64,000 bases of DNA, from positions 1 to 64,000 of the forward strand of contig NZ_JACHWH010000015.1 of assembly GCF_014191255.1 (NCBI RefSeq), in the 5' to 3' direction. A model generated the notes under the pieces. The model saw only the letters and a program-made list of their open reading frames with translations, had not been told where the DNA came from and searched no databases. Shown piece by piece: positions 25,189-32,653 of the stretch (position 1 is the first letter of the stretch; each line of letters begins with the position of its first letter). This DNA is from Amycolatopsis bartoniae. GTDB lineage: Bacteria > Actinomycetota > Actinomycetes > Mycobacteriales > Pseudonocardiaceae. The position numbers and the translations under genes are program-made.

Positions 25189-26388
25189 TCAGCCGCTTCT
25201 GACGACTTCGGTCCAGGGCGTGTTCTTCGCGATCAGAGCCCTGGCCTGGCGCGTGGCACGGATCCTGTTGACACCGACCGCCGCGCGCACCGCGCCGTTT
25301 CTGTTGTAGAGCGCCAGCAGCGAGCGCTCGTCACTGCTGCCCTCGGTCACCGCGAAGCCCTCCGCCCCACGGGGAAGGCCGTGGATCTGGATCTTCAGGT
25401 CGTACTGGTCGGACCAGATGTAGGGGATCGGCGTGAACGGCTTGCGCTCGTCACCGGCGAGGATGTTGCGGGCCACGGCCATGCCCTGTTCCGCCGCGTT
25501 GGTCCGGTGTTCGATGCGCAGCCGTTCGCCGAAGCCGACGTGCTCCCAGGAAGCCACGTCCCCCGCGGCCCAGACCCCGGGCGCGGCCTGGCAGTACCGG
25601 TCGCACACCACGCCGTTCCCGGTTTCGACACCGCTGCCGGCCAGCCAGTCCACAGTGGGCACCGACCCGATCGCCACCAGAACCGCGTCCGCGTGGACGG
25701 CCCTGCCGTCGGCCAGTCGTACCCCATGGGTGCGGCCGCCGTCGACGAGGAGTTCCCGCACCCCGGTCCCCGCGAGGACCTTCACCCCGTGCGCCAGGTG
25801 CACGTCCAGCAGCATCGAGCCGAGCTCCGGCCCGAGCACGTCGGCGAGCGGAGCCGGGATGTCCGACACCAGCGTCACTTCCGTGCCCCCGAGCGTGGCG
25901 ACGGAGGCGGCCTCCGCGCCGAGGAAGCCGGCTCCGACGACGACCAGGCGCTGGGCCATCTGCAGCTGCTCGCGGAGGGCGAAGGCGTCGTCCAGCGTGC
26001 GCAGGACGTGCACTCCGGCGATTCCCCCGGTTCCCGGTAAGCGGCGCGCCCGGGCGCCGGTGGCGATGACCAGCTCGTCGTAGTCCGCGGCGGTCTCGTC
26101 GGACAACCGGACCCGGCGTGCCTGGTCGTCCAGTCCGGTCGCGCGCACGCCCAGGCGCAGGTCCAGGCCCAGCGCGTCGATCGCGGCCGGTTGGCGCAGC
26201 CATGCCCGTTCCCGCGGCCATTTGCCCGACAGGATCTCCTTCGACAGCGGTGGCCGGTCGTACGGGAGGTGCTTTTCCTCGCCGATCATCGTGATGCGGC
26301 CGGTGAATCCCTCACGACGCAGCGTTTCCGCGACCGAAAGCCCGGCCACCGAGGCGCCGGCGATCACTACGCTCTCCGGGGTTTTCAT
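25189..26388 (-). CDS. FAD-dependent ferredoxin reductase (P450/oxygenase electron supply)
   Basis: A 399-residue pyridine-nucleotide-disulfide-type reductase. The FAD motif is VIAGASVAGLSVAE, the NAD motif VVVGAGFLGAEAA, and the second FAD motif GVWAAGDVA; the C-terminal reductase domain is present. It resembles putidaredoxin- and rubredoxin-reductase-type enzymes that pass NADH electrons to [3Fe-4S]/[2Fe-2S] ferredoxins for P450s. The ATG at 26388 overlaps the stop of an 18-codon ferredoxin remnant. The four P450s and the ferredoxin at 30619 are its likely partners. Confidence 0.9.
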   Translation of the reverse strand: MKTPESVVIAGASVAGLSVAETLRREGFTGRITMIGEEKHLPYDRPPLSKEILSGKWPRERAWLRQPAAIDALGLDLRLGVRATGLDDQARRVRLSDETAADYDELVIATGARARRLPGTGGIAGVHVLRTLDDAFALREQLQMAQRLVVVGAGFLGAEAASVATLGGTEVTLVSDIPAPLADVLGPELGSMLLDVHLAHGVKVLAGTGVRELLVDGGRTHGVRLADGRAVHADAVLVAIGSVPTVDWLAGSGVETGNGVVCDRYCQAAPGVWAAGDVASWEHVGFGERLRIEHRTNAAEQGMAVARNILAGDERKPFTPIPYIWSDQYDLKIQIHGLPRGAEGFAVTEGSSDERSLLALYNRNGAVRAAVGVNRIRATRQARALIAKNTPWTEVVRSG

Positions 26389-26441
26389 CGCCCGTGCGGA
26401 CCCGCGCCGACGTATTGTTCCTGGTCCAGTTCGATTTTCAT
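26385..26441 (-). pseudogene. Vestigial ferredoxin ORF (18 codons)
   Basis: The peptide MKIELDQEQYVGAGPHGR begins like single-cluster actinobacterial ferredoxins (MKIxxDxxxCVGAG), but the first cluster Cys is Tyr and the rest of the protein is missing. The ORF overlaps DoxX upstream (TGA inside its ATG) and the reductase downstream (ATGA). A ferredoxin gene has evidently collapsed while its translational coupling was kept. Confidence 0.6.
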
Positions 26442-26983
26442 GACGACCCCTTTCCGGGCGAGACCGGCTTCGGTTGGGGCGGGCGCCAGAACGCCGCGAG
26501 CTGTCCGGCGGCGCCCGCCAGCCCCAGCCCTGCGGCCGCCACAGCGACCAGGCCACCGCGCAGCTTCCGGTCGAGTCCCAGCGCGCGATCCACGCTGAAC
26601 CGGCCGGGGCCGAGCCCGGCCAGCGCCACCGAGGCCGCCGCGAGGTTCAGGACGTATTCGTAGCCTTCGCCGGTGATGAAGAACCCGTTGGGGGCGTGCA
26701 CGGTCTTCGCCGCGACACCCATGGTGCCGACCACCGCGGCTGCTGCGAGCGGCGTGCCCGCTCCGGTGAGCAACGCCGCGCCTGCGCCGGTCTCGACCAC
26801 CGCGCTGGCCACCGCCTGCACCATGGGCCGGCGGAAGCCGATCGAACCGAACCAGCCGGCGGTGCCCTCCAGGCTGCGGCCGTGCTTGAGCCCGTGGGCG
26901 ATCATCGTTCCGCCGACCACTCCACGCAGGAGCAGGCGGGCGACCTCCCTTCCGGCCGCTTCGTCCCGCCTCGTGCCTCGCAC
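26438..26983 (-). CDS. DoxX-family membrane protein
   Basis: A 181-residue protein with about four hydrophobic segments. It shows the DoxX pattern of an early GGTMIAHGLKHG helix, a middle TGAGTPLAAAAVVGTMG helix and later GYEYVLNLAAASVAL. Some DoxX proteins take part in quinone or sulfur redox chains; here the function is unknown. GTG start at 26983 with GGAGGAG upstream. Its stop overlaps the ferredoxin remnant, placing it in one transcript with the reductase. Confidence 0.75.
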   Translation of the reverse strand: MRGTRRDEAAGREVARLLLRGVVGGTMIAHGLKHGRSLEGTAGWFGSIGFRRPMVQAVASAVVETGAGAALLTGAGTPLAAAAVVGTMGVAAKTVHAPNGFFITGEGYEYVLNLAAASVALAGLGPGRFSVDRALGLDRKLRGGLVAVAAAGLGLAGAAGQLAAFWRPPQPKPVSPGKGSS

Positions 26984-27066
26984 AGCGTTCTCCTCCCGGT
27001 TGCTTCATCGAATTCGTGTCCGGTCTGGACGCCCACACCGGACGCCGCGATGCCGGCGAGCCGCGG

Positions 27067-27498
27067 TCAGTCGAAGCGGCTCGCGATGGCGGTGATGGCC
27101 GCGAGAGTGGGCAGCCACCGGTTCCGCGGGTCCGGTGGCCTCACCCAGCGGCTCGGCCGGCCGGCCGAGCCCGCCGCGGGCAGGGGAATCGACGCGGGGC
27201 AGCTCAGCACTTCCACAGTGGACAGTGGTAGGTGGCATCCCGGCACGTCGTCGTTCGCGTCGGCGAGGAAGACCCAGCGCTGTTCGTGGGCCAGCTCCAG
27301 CACCGGTGAGGGCTGGTCAGACCGGCTGAGCGCCATGACCACCAGTGGGCCGAGGTAGGCGGGCACGGAGGCGCCGACGACGCCGTTGCCCGTGCGCAGC
27401 CACGGCTGCCCGTCCCGCCATTCGACCTCCCAGCCGAGCAGCGTGCGGTAGGCGCTGGGGTACCACGGCGTCCGCTGCTCGACGGTCTCGGAGGTCAT
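27067..27498 (-). CDS. Hypothetical protein resembling small actinobacterial primase/polymerase-like domains
   Basis: A 143-residue soluble protein. WYPSAYRTLLGWEV, PWLRTGNGVV and RWVFLADAN recall small stand-alone proteins annotated in actinomycetes as bifunctional DNA primase/polymerase N-terminal domains. Catalytic acidic residues of a real primase are not evident. Its ATG overlaps the stop of the crotonase gene (TCAT on the forward strand), so it is co-translated. I do not assign a function. Confidence 0.6.
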   Translation of the reverse strand: MTSETVEQRTPWYPSAYRTLLGWEVEWRDGQPWLRTGNGVVGASVPAYLGPLVVMALSRSDQPSPVLELAHEQRWVFLADANDDVPGCHLPLSTVEVLSCPASIPLPAAGSAGRPSRWVRPPDPRNRWLPTLAAITAIASRFD

Positions 27499-28289
27499 TT
27501 CGCGCTCGTGCCGGAAGCGCCGCCCTTGCGGAACCGGGCCGCCCGCTCGGCGAACTCGGGCCCGGTGAGCAGGGTCCCTTGCACCGCGCCGAGCGTGGCC
27601 AGCTCTGGGCCGAGCCCATCGGCGATGGTGCGCCGCAGCGCTGCCTTGCTGCGGGCCAGCGCGACCGGCGGCAACGCCGCCAGCTGCTTGCCGAGCTCGA
27701 ACGCGCGAGCCATGAGCTCGTGCGGCTCGGCCACCTCGTGCACGAGGTTCCACCGCTCCGCGGTGACCGCGTCGATCGTGCGGCCGGTGAGCACCAGTTC
27801 GGTCGCACGGGCACCGCCGGTGAGGCGGGTGAGCCACTGCGCCCCGCCCATGCCGGGAACCAGTCCGACGTTGATCCAGGAGCTGGCGAACTGGGCCGAG
27901 GACGCGGCGATGCGGAAGTCGCACACGGCCGCGAGGTCGAGCCCCGCGCCGAGCGCGGCCCCGTTCACCGCCGCGATCACCGGAACGGGGGACTCCGAGA
28001 TCGCCGACACCAGCCGGTGGAACCGGCCGTAGATGGACTCGCTCACCGCCAGTGCGCCCTCGTCGGCCACCGCCGAGAGATCCGTGAGGTCGCCGCCCGC
28101 GCAGAAGACCGGCGGGGCGCCGGTGATCACGATTGCCCGCGCCTGGTCGGCGGGAGCGGTCTCGATCACGTCGCCGAGCGCGGTGACGAGCGCGACCGTC
28201 AGCGCGTTGCGGCGAGCCGGCCGGTTCAGGGTGACGACCAGCGTCTCGTCCACGCGCTCGGTCAGCAGGTGGTCGGCTTCGACCGGCAT
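27495..28289 (-). CDS. Enoyl-CoA hydratase/isomerase family protein
   Basis: A 264-residue crotonase. The oxyanion-hole segments are FCAGGDLTDL and NGAALGAGLDLA. The first catalytic Glu position holds Asp and the second is replaced (ASSWINVGL), so ordinary hydration is doubtful. Isomerase, hydrolase or C-C lyase activity are alternatives. The ATG at 28289 lies only 9 bases from a 25-base element that also occurs upstream of the P450 at 35265, implying tight repression at this promoter. Confidence 0.87.
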   Translation of the reverse strand: MPVEADHLLTERVDETLVVTLNRPARRNALTVALVTALGDVIETAPADQARAIVITGAPPVFCAGGDLTDLSAVADEGALAVSESIYGRFHRLVSAISESPVPVIAAVNGAALGAGLDLAAVCDFRIAASSAQFASSWINVGLVPGMGGAQWLTRLTGGARATELVLTGRTIDAVTAERWNLVHEVAEPHELMARAFELGKQLAALPPVALARSKAALRRTIADGLGPELATLGAVQGTLLTGPEFAERAARFRKGGASGTSAK

Positions 28290-28298
28290 GAGCCCTCC

Positions 28299-28323
28299 CT
28301 GACGATCAGTTCAATGACTGTAT
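28299..28323 (-). promoter_or_regulatory. Operator-like element, copy 1
   Basis: On the reverse strand this reads ATACAGTCATTGAACT then GATCGTCAG. It matches 22 of 25 bases of an element at 35186-35210. The core AGTCATTGAACT is a partial dyad. It lies between the dehydratase stop and the crotonase start, abutting the ribosome site. Confidence 0.55.
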
Positions 28324-28337
28324 AAGCGTACAACAAG

Positions 28338-29600
28338 TCAGGAATTCCGGCCGAGCTGGTTGTGCCGGGCGTAGATCTCCGTCGCGGTGCGGGCGATGTC
28401 CTCGGGGACCTGTGGCAGCGGCACCGGGCCGGTGTCCCGGCTCGGCAGCGCGATGGTCGCGGTGGCCGGGCAGGTGACCTCGCCGCGCTGGGACGTTCCG
28501 CGCAGCTCGACGTCCACGACGCGGCGGGGACCGTCCTGCCGCTTGCCGACGATCTCCCCGGTGAAGATGTGCGTGTCGCCGACGTAGTTGAACTTCCGCA
28601 TCTGGCTGGACTGGTGCAGCAACCAGGCGTCGTCGCCCATCCAGTCGGTGAGGTAATGCGAGAGCCAGCAGTCCCGCAGCACGCCGTAGTCGTAAGCCAT
28701 CGGGACTCCGACCGACTGCGCCCACTCGTTGTCCCAGTGCACCCGCTGCGCCACGTCGGGCACGCCCTGGGCGTTGTTCACGTAGAACGCCGGGATCCGC
28801 TTCCGGTTCTGGTAGCCGAGCCGTGCCGCGCTCGGTGCGTACGGGGTGAAGCCGTAGCCGCCGGCGTGGAACAGGATCAGGTCGGTGCCCGTCAGCGGTC
28901 CCTTGACCATCTTGCCGAGGGAGTCGCCGATGTGGACGTCCTCCCAGTACCGGGGTTCGGCCCCGCGGGGGCCTTCGGCGGCGTAGATCTCGTCGATCTC
29001 GGCGATGTCCTCGGCGGTGTAGGTCGCGGGCTTGATCTCGTCGTACTTGCCCGTCTTCTTCGCCTTCTCGCGGTCGGTGTGGATCGCGATGACGCGGGCG
29101 ATCGAGACCACCTCCCCGCGCTGGTTCATCCGCACGTGACGCCGGGTGATGATGACCGAGCGGCCGGCGAACTCCGAGGGCTTGACCTCCACGTTCTCGA
29201 AGCCTTGGAACGTGTACAGCCGGTCGCCGGGGAAGACCGGCCGGAACCACTCCCAGCTGCTGCCCGAGACGAAAACGTGGATGCCGCGGAACGACGGCCG
29301 CCGCCGGCCGGCGGGAAGGGGGTCGGCTCGGAGTGCCTCGTTCACGGCGACGCCCGTCATGGGTGCCCCGATCTGGCTTCCCCAGCGGGTGCCCGCGCCG
29401 TACTCGGCGTCGGTGTAGAGCGGGTTGTCGTCGCCGTAGCCTCGAGCGAAGTTGCGCAGCACGTCCGGTGTGGCCGTCGCGAAGTGCTCGCGCTGAGTTG
29501 TCGGGTAGTAGAACCCGACGAGGTCCTTCGCGCGGGCGATGTCCTCTTCGCGGATGCGATCCGGTTGCTGGGAGGTCTCAGTGGCCGGGCTTGTGCTCAT
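28338..29600 (-). CDS. Two-domain MaoC/FAS1-like acyl dehydratase
   Basis: A 420-residue hydratase with an N-terminal FAS1-like dehydratase domain (about 20-170; GYGDDNPLYTD) and a C-terminal MaoC-like half (about 220-400). Such double hot-dog proteins hydrate 2-enoyl-CoAs of bulky substrates, as in actinobacterial sterol side-chain pathways. ATG at 29600 is chosen by homology; the frame is open to 29690 but those codons cross the tetR promoter. It is divergent from the TetR gene and probably under its control. Confidence 0.85.
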   Translation of the reverse strand: MSTSPATETSQQPDRIREEDIARAKDLVGFYYPTTQREHFATATPDVLRNFARGYGDDNPLYTDAEYGAGTRWGSQIGAPMTGVAVNEALRADPLPAGRRRPSFRGIHVFVSGSSWEWFRPVFPGDRLYTFQGFENVEVKPSEFAGRSVIITRRHVRMNQRGEVVSIARVIAIHTDREKAKKTGKYDEIKPATYTAEDIAEIDEIYAAEGPRGAEPRYWEDVHIGDSLGKMVKGPLTGTDLILFHAGGYGFTPYAPSAARLGYQNRKRIPAFYVNNAQGVPDVAQRVHWDNEWAQSVGVPMAYDYGVLRDCWLSHYLTDWMGDDAWLLHQSSQMRKFNYVGDTHIFTGEIVGKRQDGPRRVVDVELRGTSQRGEVTCPATATIALPSRDTGPVPLPQVPEDIARTATEIYARHNQLGRNS

Positions 29601-29632
29601 CGCTGCTCCAGTGTCGTCGAGGGGGAGCGTTC

Positions 29633-29658
29633 CGGCGTCAGTGCAGTCGTTGACGCCG
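29633..29658. promoter_or_regulatory. Inverted repeat CGGCGTCA/TGACGCCG
   Basis: Perfect 8-base arms (29633-29640 and 29651-29658) are separated by 10 bases in the divergent dehydratase/tetR promoter. The right arm overlaps CAGTCGTTGAC (29644-29654), related to the 25-base element core. It is a likely TetR operator. Confidence 0.5.
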
Positions 29659-29683
29659 TGTAAAAAGAACGTCCCCGGGTGAC

Positions 29684-29695
29684 CAGTCATTTGAC
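29684..29695 (+). promoter_or_regulatory. CAGTCATTTGAC, core of the shared operator-like element
   Basis: This differs by one inserted T from the CAGTCATTGAAC core at 28299-28323. It lies 17 bases before the tetR ATG, where autorepression would be expected. Confidence 0.45.
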
Positions 29696-29711
29696 AAGAT
29701 ATGCTGGGGTG

Positions 29712-30413
29712 ATGAAAACGCGTTCAACCGCCGCCGACCTTTTCGGCGACGCCGGCGCAGGTGGGGGCGACGGAACTCCGGTGAAGCGCCGCTCCCTGCG
29801 CGAAGAGCAGAAAGAGATGACGCGCCAGAAGCTCATCGAGGCGTCGAAGGACGTCTTCGAGCGGAAGGGATACGCCAAGGCCACGATCGACGACATCGTC
29901 GAGACCGCGGGCGCCAGCAGGGGCACCTTCTATCTGTACTTCAAGAGCAAGGGGGAGGTCGCCGCCGAACTCACCGCCGAGTACACCCGCGAGGTGGAGG
30001 AGCTGCTCGCCGACGTGGGCGAACGGGTGGACCCGGATCGTGCCGCGATCAAGCGCTGGGTCGAAGCGTACCTGAGGTTGTTCGCGCGGCACGAATCCAG
30101 CATCCGGGCTTGGATGCAGGCCGAGAGCACCGAGCGGGAACTGCGCGCGGTCAGCGACGAGCGCCTTGCCACGTTCGTCAGCCACCTGACCTCCTGGATC
30201 AACGAAACCCGCCGGCGCAACGGTCTGGAGGAGCCGGTGAAGGCTTCGCGCAGCCGCGCGATCGTCCTGCTCACCCAGCTCGAGCGGTTCTGCTACTTCT
30301 CTGTCGTCCGCGGGATGCGCGTCGACAAGCGCAGCGCGGTCGAGTCGCTCGTCGATTTCTGGGAGCTGACCCTGCGTGGCGAGGTGACCGGCTCCGCGTC
30401 CACCAAGGGCTGA
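29712..30413 (+). CDS. TetR-family transcriptional regulator 1
   Basis: A 233-residue TetR protein. The N-terminal helix-turn-helix (about 45-90) contains TIDDIVETAGASRGTFYLYF, and the C-terminal ligand domain includes SSIRAWMQAES. It is a clear paralogue of the TetR at 45704 (shared AGASRGT(F/Y)YLYF, EVAAEL and SSIRAWMQAES strings). It probably represses the divergent dehydratase and other operons carrying the shared element. ATG at 29712 preceded by GGGGTG; a longer frame to 29679 is less likely. Confidence 0.92.
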   Translation: MKTRSTAADLFGDAGAGGGDGTPVKRRSLREEQKEMTRQKLIEASKDVFERKGYAKATIDDIVETAGASRGTFYLYFKSKGEVAAELTAEYTREVEELLADVGERVDPDRAAIKRWVEAYLRLFARHESSIRAWMQAESTERELRAVSDERLATFVSHLTSWINETRRRNGLEEPVKASRSRAIVLLTQLERFCYFSVVRGMRVDKRSAVESLVDFWELTLRGEVTGSASTKG

Positions 30414-30445
30414 GCCCCCGAGCCGCGCCGCGACGGCACGGCGAC

Positions 30446-30490
30446 GGCCGGCAGTTCCGGGTACCCATTCCCGGGCCTGCCGGCCTTTTT
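30446..30490 (+). terminator. Rho-independent terminator after tetR
   Basis: Stem GGCCGGCAG (30446-30454) pairs with CTGCCGGCC (30477-30485), with a further inner CCGGG/CCCGG pairing, followed by TTTTT. Confidence 0.8.
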
Positions 30491-30618
30491 CGTACCCGGA
30501 CTCCCCGGTCCGTCCGGTCGTCGTCGTTCCGGCCACGTCTCGGCACGCTAGCCGACAGAGTGACTAATGTATAGACTCTCCATCATCGAAATTTGATACT
30601 TGGGAGTGGTGATCGGCA

Positions 30619-30810
30619 ATGAAGGTCAAGGTGGACTACGACCTCTGCGAGAGCAACGGTCTCTGTGTCATGGCGGCGCCGGACGTGTTCGACCTGCGCG
30701 ATGATGACCAGCTGTACCTCCTGGACGAGACGCCGGGCGAGTCCCGGCGCGGCGCCGTCGAGGACGCCGTTCAGGTCTGTCCGAAGCAGGCGCTGCGGAT
30801 CGAGGGCTAG
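30619..30810 (+). CDS. Single-cluster ferredoxin ([3Fe-4S] type) for P450s
   Basis: A 63-residue ferredoxin. Cys10 and Cys16 form CESNGLC and a third Cys54 lies in VCPKQAL; the position that could hold the fourth ligand is Asn13. P450-linked actinobacterial ferredoxins often lack that Cys and bind [3Fe-4S]. It would carry electrons from the FAD reductase (25189) to the P450s of the region. GGGAG lies about 12 bases before the ATG. It heads the forward group SnoaL, two CoA ligases, SDR. Confidence 0.92.
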   Translation: MKVKVDYDLCESNGLCVMAAPDVFDLRDDDQLYLLDETPGESRRGAVEDAVQVCPKQALRIEG

Positions 30811-30818
30811 CGCCAAGG

Positions 30819-30833
30819 GATGTACGTGACATC
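30819..30833. promoter_or_regulatory. GATGT-n5-ACATC inverted repeat
   Basis: A 15-base dyad in the 80-base gap between the ferredoxin and SnoaL genes. It may be an operator or a weak attenuator; a second short CTAG repeat follows. Confidence 0.3.
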
Positions 30834-30890
30834 TCGATGACAGTGCGTCTAGTCTGTTGCTAGAGCGTTCAGTACCAGGATGGAGGCCGC

Positions 30891-31349
30891 GTGGCGGACG
30901 AACTGCGCATGTTGGTGGACAAGGATGAGATCCGGGAGCTGTCCGCCCGGTACAACCGCGCCGCGGACAATCAGCGGCTCGAGGACTTTCTCGGCACGTT
31001 CACGCCCGAGGGTGTCTTCGAGGTCGCGGACGGGCCGAAGGCCGAGGGCACCGACGCGATCCGGAAGCTGATGGGCAAGGCCGTCTACGGCAGCGTGCAC
31101 ATGACCCTCGACTCGGTCATCGAGATCGACGGCGACGTCGCGACGCAGACGGCCACTCTGCTGATGGGGCACCGCCGCGACGACCGAGCGAGCTCGACAG
31201 TGGTGACCACCGGCCTGTACCAGGACAAACTCGTCCGTACGCCGGACGGGTGGCGCTTCACCCACCGGCTCGTGTCGACCGACCTGACCTTCCGACGGGT
31301 CAACAAGACGTTCATCGCGCTGACCAAGGCCGAAATCCCCGAGGTTTGA
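30891..31349 (+). CDS. SnoaL-like (NTF2 fold) protein
   Basis: A 152-residue cone-shaped NTF2-like protein. It starts with the typical DEIRELSARYNRAADNQ helix and ends with the GLYQDKLVRTPDGWRFTHR sheet. Members act as isomerases, hydratases or dehydratases of cyclic compounds, or have no known activity. Such genes recur beside P450/SDR genes in this window (40929, 61425 and two remnants). GTG start with TGGAGG upstream. Function unknown beyond the fold. Confidence 0.82.
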   Translation: MADELRMLVDKDEIRELSARYNRAADNQRLEDFLGTFTPEGVFEVADGPKAEGTDAIRKLMGKAVYGSVHMTLDSVIEIDGDVATQTATLLMGHRRDDRASSTVVTTGLYQDKLVRTPDGWRFTHRLVSTDLTFRRVNKTFIALTKAEIPEV

Positions 31350-31396
31350 GCGGCGAGTCCGGGCAACTTCAGAACTTCCCCAACGGAGAGGTAGCG

Positions 31397-32653
31397 GTGG
31401 CGAGCAGCACGAGCTTCTACGACGAGGCGCTCCAGACGATGACGCGCGAGGACCGGCGGGCACTGCAGGACGAGCGCCTGGCCGAGGCTTCGGAGCGGAT
31501 CTACGGCCTGCCGATCCCGTTCTTCCGCCGCAGGCTGGAGGAGGCGGGTATCGGCCCGGGGGAGCTGTCGCTGGCGAACCTGTCGTCGGTGCGTCCTTTC
31601 GTCAAGGCGGACCTGCGTCGGAGCGAGGCCGAGCACCCGCCGTTCGGCGACTACCGCGGTGCCGCCGTCATGGACTGCGTACGGGTGGCGCAGACGACCG
31701 GCACGACGGGCAAGCCCACGGTGCTCTTCTGGACCCCGCGCGACCTCGAGGTCGAGTACAACGCGTATGCCCGCAACCAGTGGCGGCAGGGCTACAAGCC
31801 CGGCGAGACGATCATGGTCACCGCGCACCCGGGCTACCTCAACAACGGGGAGCCGATGAACCGCGCCGCCGCCGAGCGGTACGGGTTCCTCTGCGTCTCG
31901 ATCGGCCCGCCCACCGACGACGCGAGCATCGAACCCGCCCTGCGGCTGCTTTCCCTGCTCAAGCCGAACCGGTACGTGGTACTCGGGCCGGCGCTGCAGC
32001 GTCTCAACGAGGCCGCCGTCAAGTTCGGCTACGACCCGGCCGAGGACCTGAAGCTCCCGCCGCCGGATGACTCGATCGCGTTCCAGTGGCGGCAGATCTC
32101 GGCCGGCGCCGACGCCTTCTCGTATCTGGGCACAGAATGCTCGGAGCAGGCCGGTGCGCACCTCAACGAGGACCTGGCCGTGGTCGAGGTGCTGGACCCG
32201 GTCACCTACGAGCCGGTCCCGCCGGGCGAGCGCGGCAACCTCGTGATCACCACGCTGGGGCGCGACAGCCTGGTCGTCCGGTACGACATCGGTGACGTCA
32301 TTCGCGTCGATGAGGCGCAGTGCCCGTGCGGCGAGACCACGCGGCGCGGTTTCTACGACGGCCGGCGCAGTGACGTCGTCAACGTCGGCGGAACACAGGT
32401 GATGCCCATCGACGTGGCTATCGAGCTGGCGAAGGACGACGACCTGGGCCGCCCTGGACCGGTGTACCAGCTGGTGCGCCGCGGGGAAACGCAGAAGCGC
32501 CTGGAGATCCGCGCCGAGGGCGACGGCGGCGGCCACAATGCGGAGCTGCTGCTGGAGGAGAAGCTCGGGGTCGATGTCGAGATCACCGTCCTGCCCCGCG
32601 GAACCATGGCGAGGGCGTCGTACAAGCCGTCACTCGTGGCCGACGAGCAGTGA
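31397..32653 (+). CDS. PaaK-type (phenylacetate-CoA ligase family) AMP-forming ligase
   Basis: A 418-residue adenylate-forming enzyme of the phenylacetate-CoA ligase family. The phosphate loop is QTTGTTGKP (99-107), YLGTECSEQAG supplies the substrate/ATP motif, and RYDIGDV with the CPCGETTRRGF Cys segment follows. It would activate a cyclic or aryl-type carboxylic acid with CoA. The start is GTG with GGAGAGG upstream. Its stop overlaps the next CoA ligase, so two ligases of different families are made together. Confidence 0.87.
   Translation: MASSTSFYDEALQTMTREDRRALQDERLAEASERIYGLPIPFFRRRLEEAGIGPGELSLANLSSVRPFVKADLRRSEAEHPPFGDYRGAAVMDCVRVAQTTGTTGKPTVLFWTPRDLEVEYNAYARNQWRQGYKPGETIMVTAHPGYLNNGEPMNRAAAERYGFLCVSIGPPTDDASIEPALRLLSLLKPNRYVVLGPALQRLNEAAVKFGYDPAEDLKLPPPDDSIAFQWRQISAGADAFSYLGTECSEQAGAHLNEDLAVVEVLDPVTYEPVPPGERGNLVITTLGRDSLVVRYDIGDVIRVDEAQCPCGETTRRGFYDGRRSDVVNVGGTQVMPIDVAIELAKDDDLGRPGPVYQLVRRGETQKRLEIRAEGDGGGHNAELLLEEKLGVDVEITVLPRGTMARASYKPSLVADEQ

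Noticed and set aside
28362..29663. A 433-codon forward frame opposite the MaoC-type dehydratase
   Set aside because: Antisense shadow of a protein with clear hot-dog domains; the product is of low complexity.
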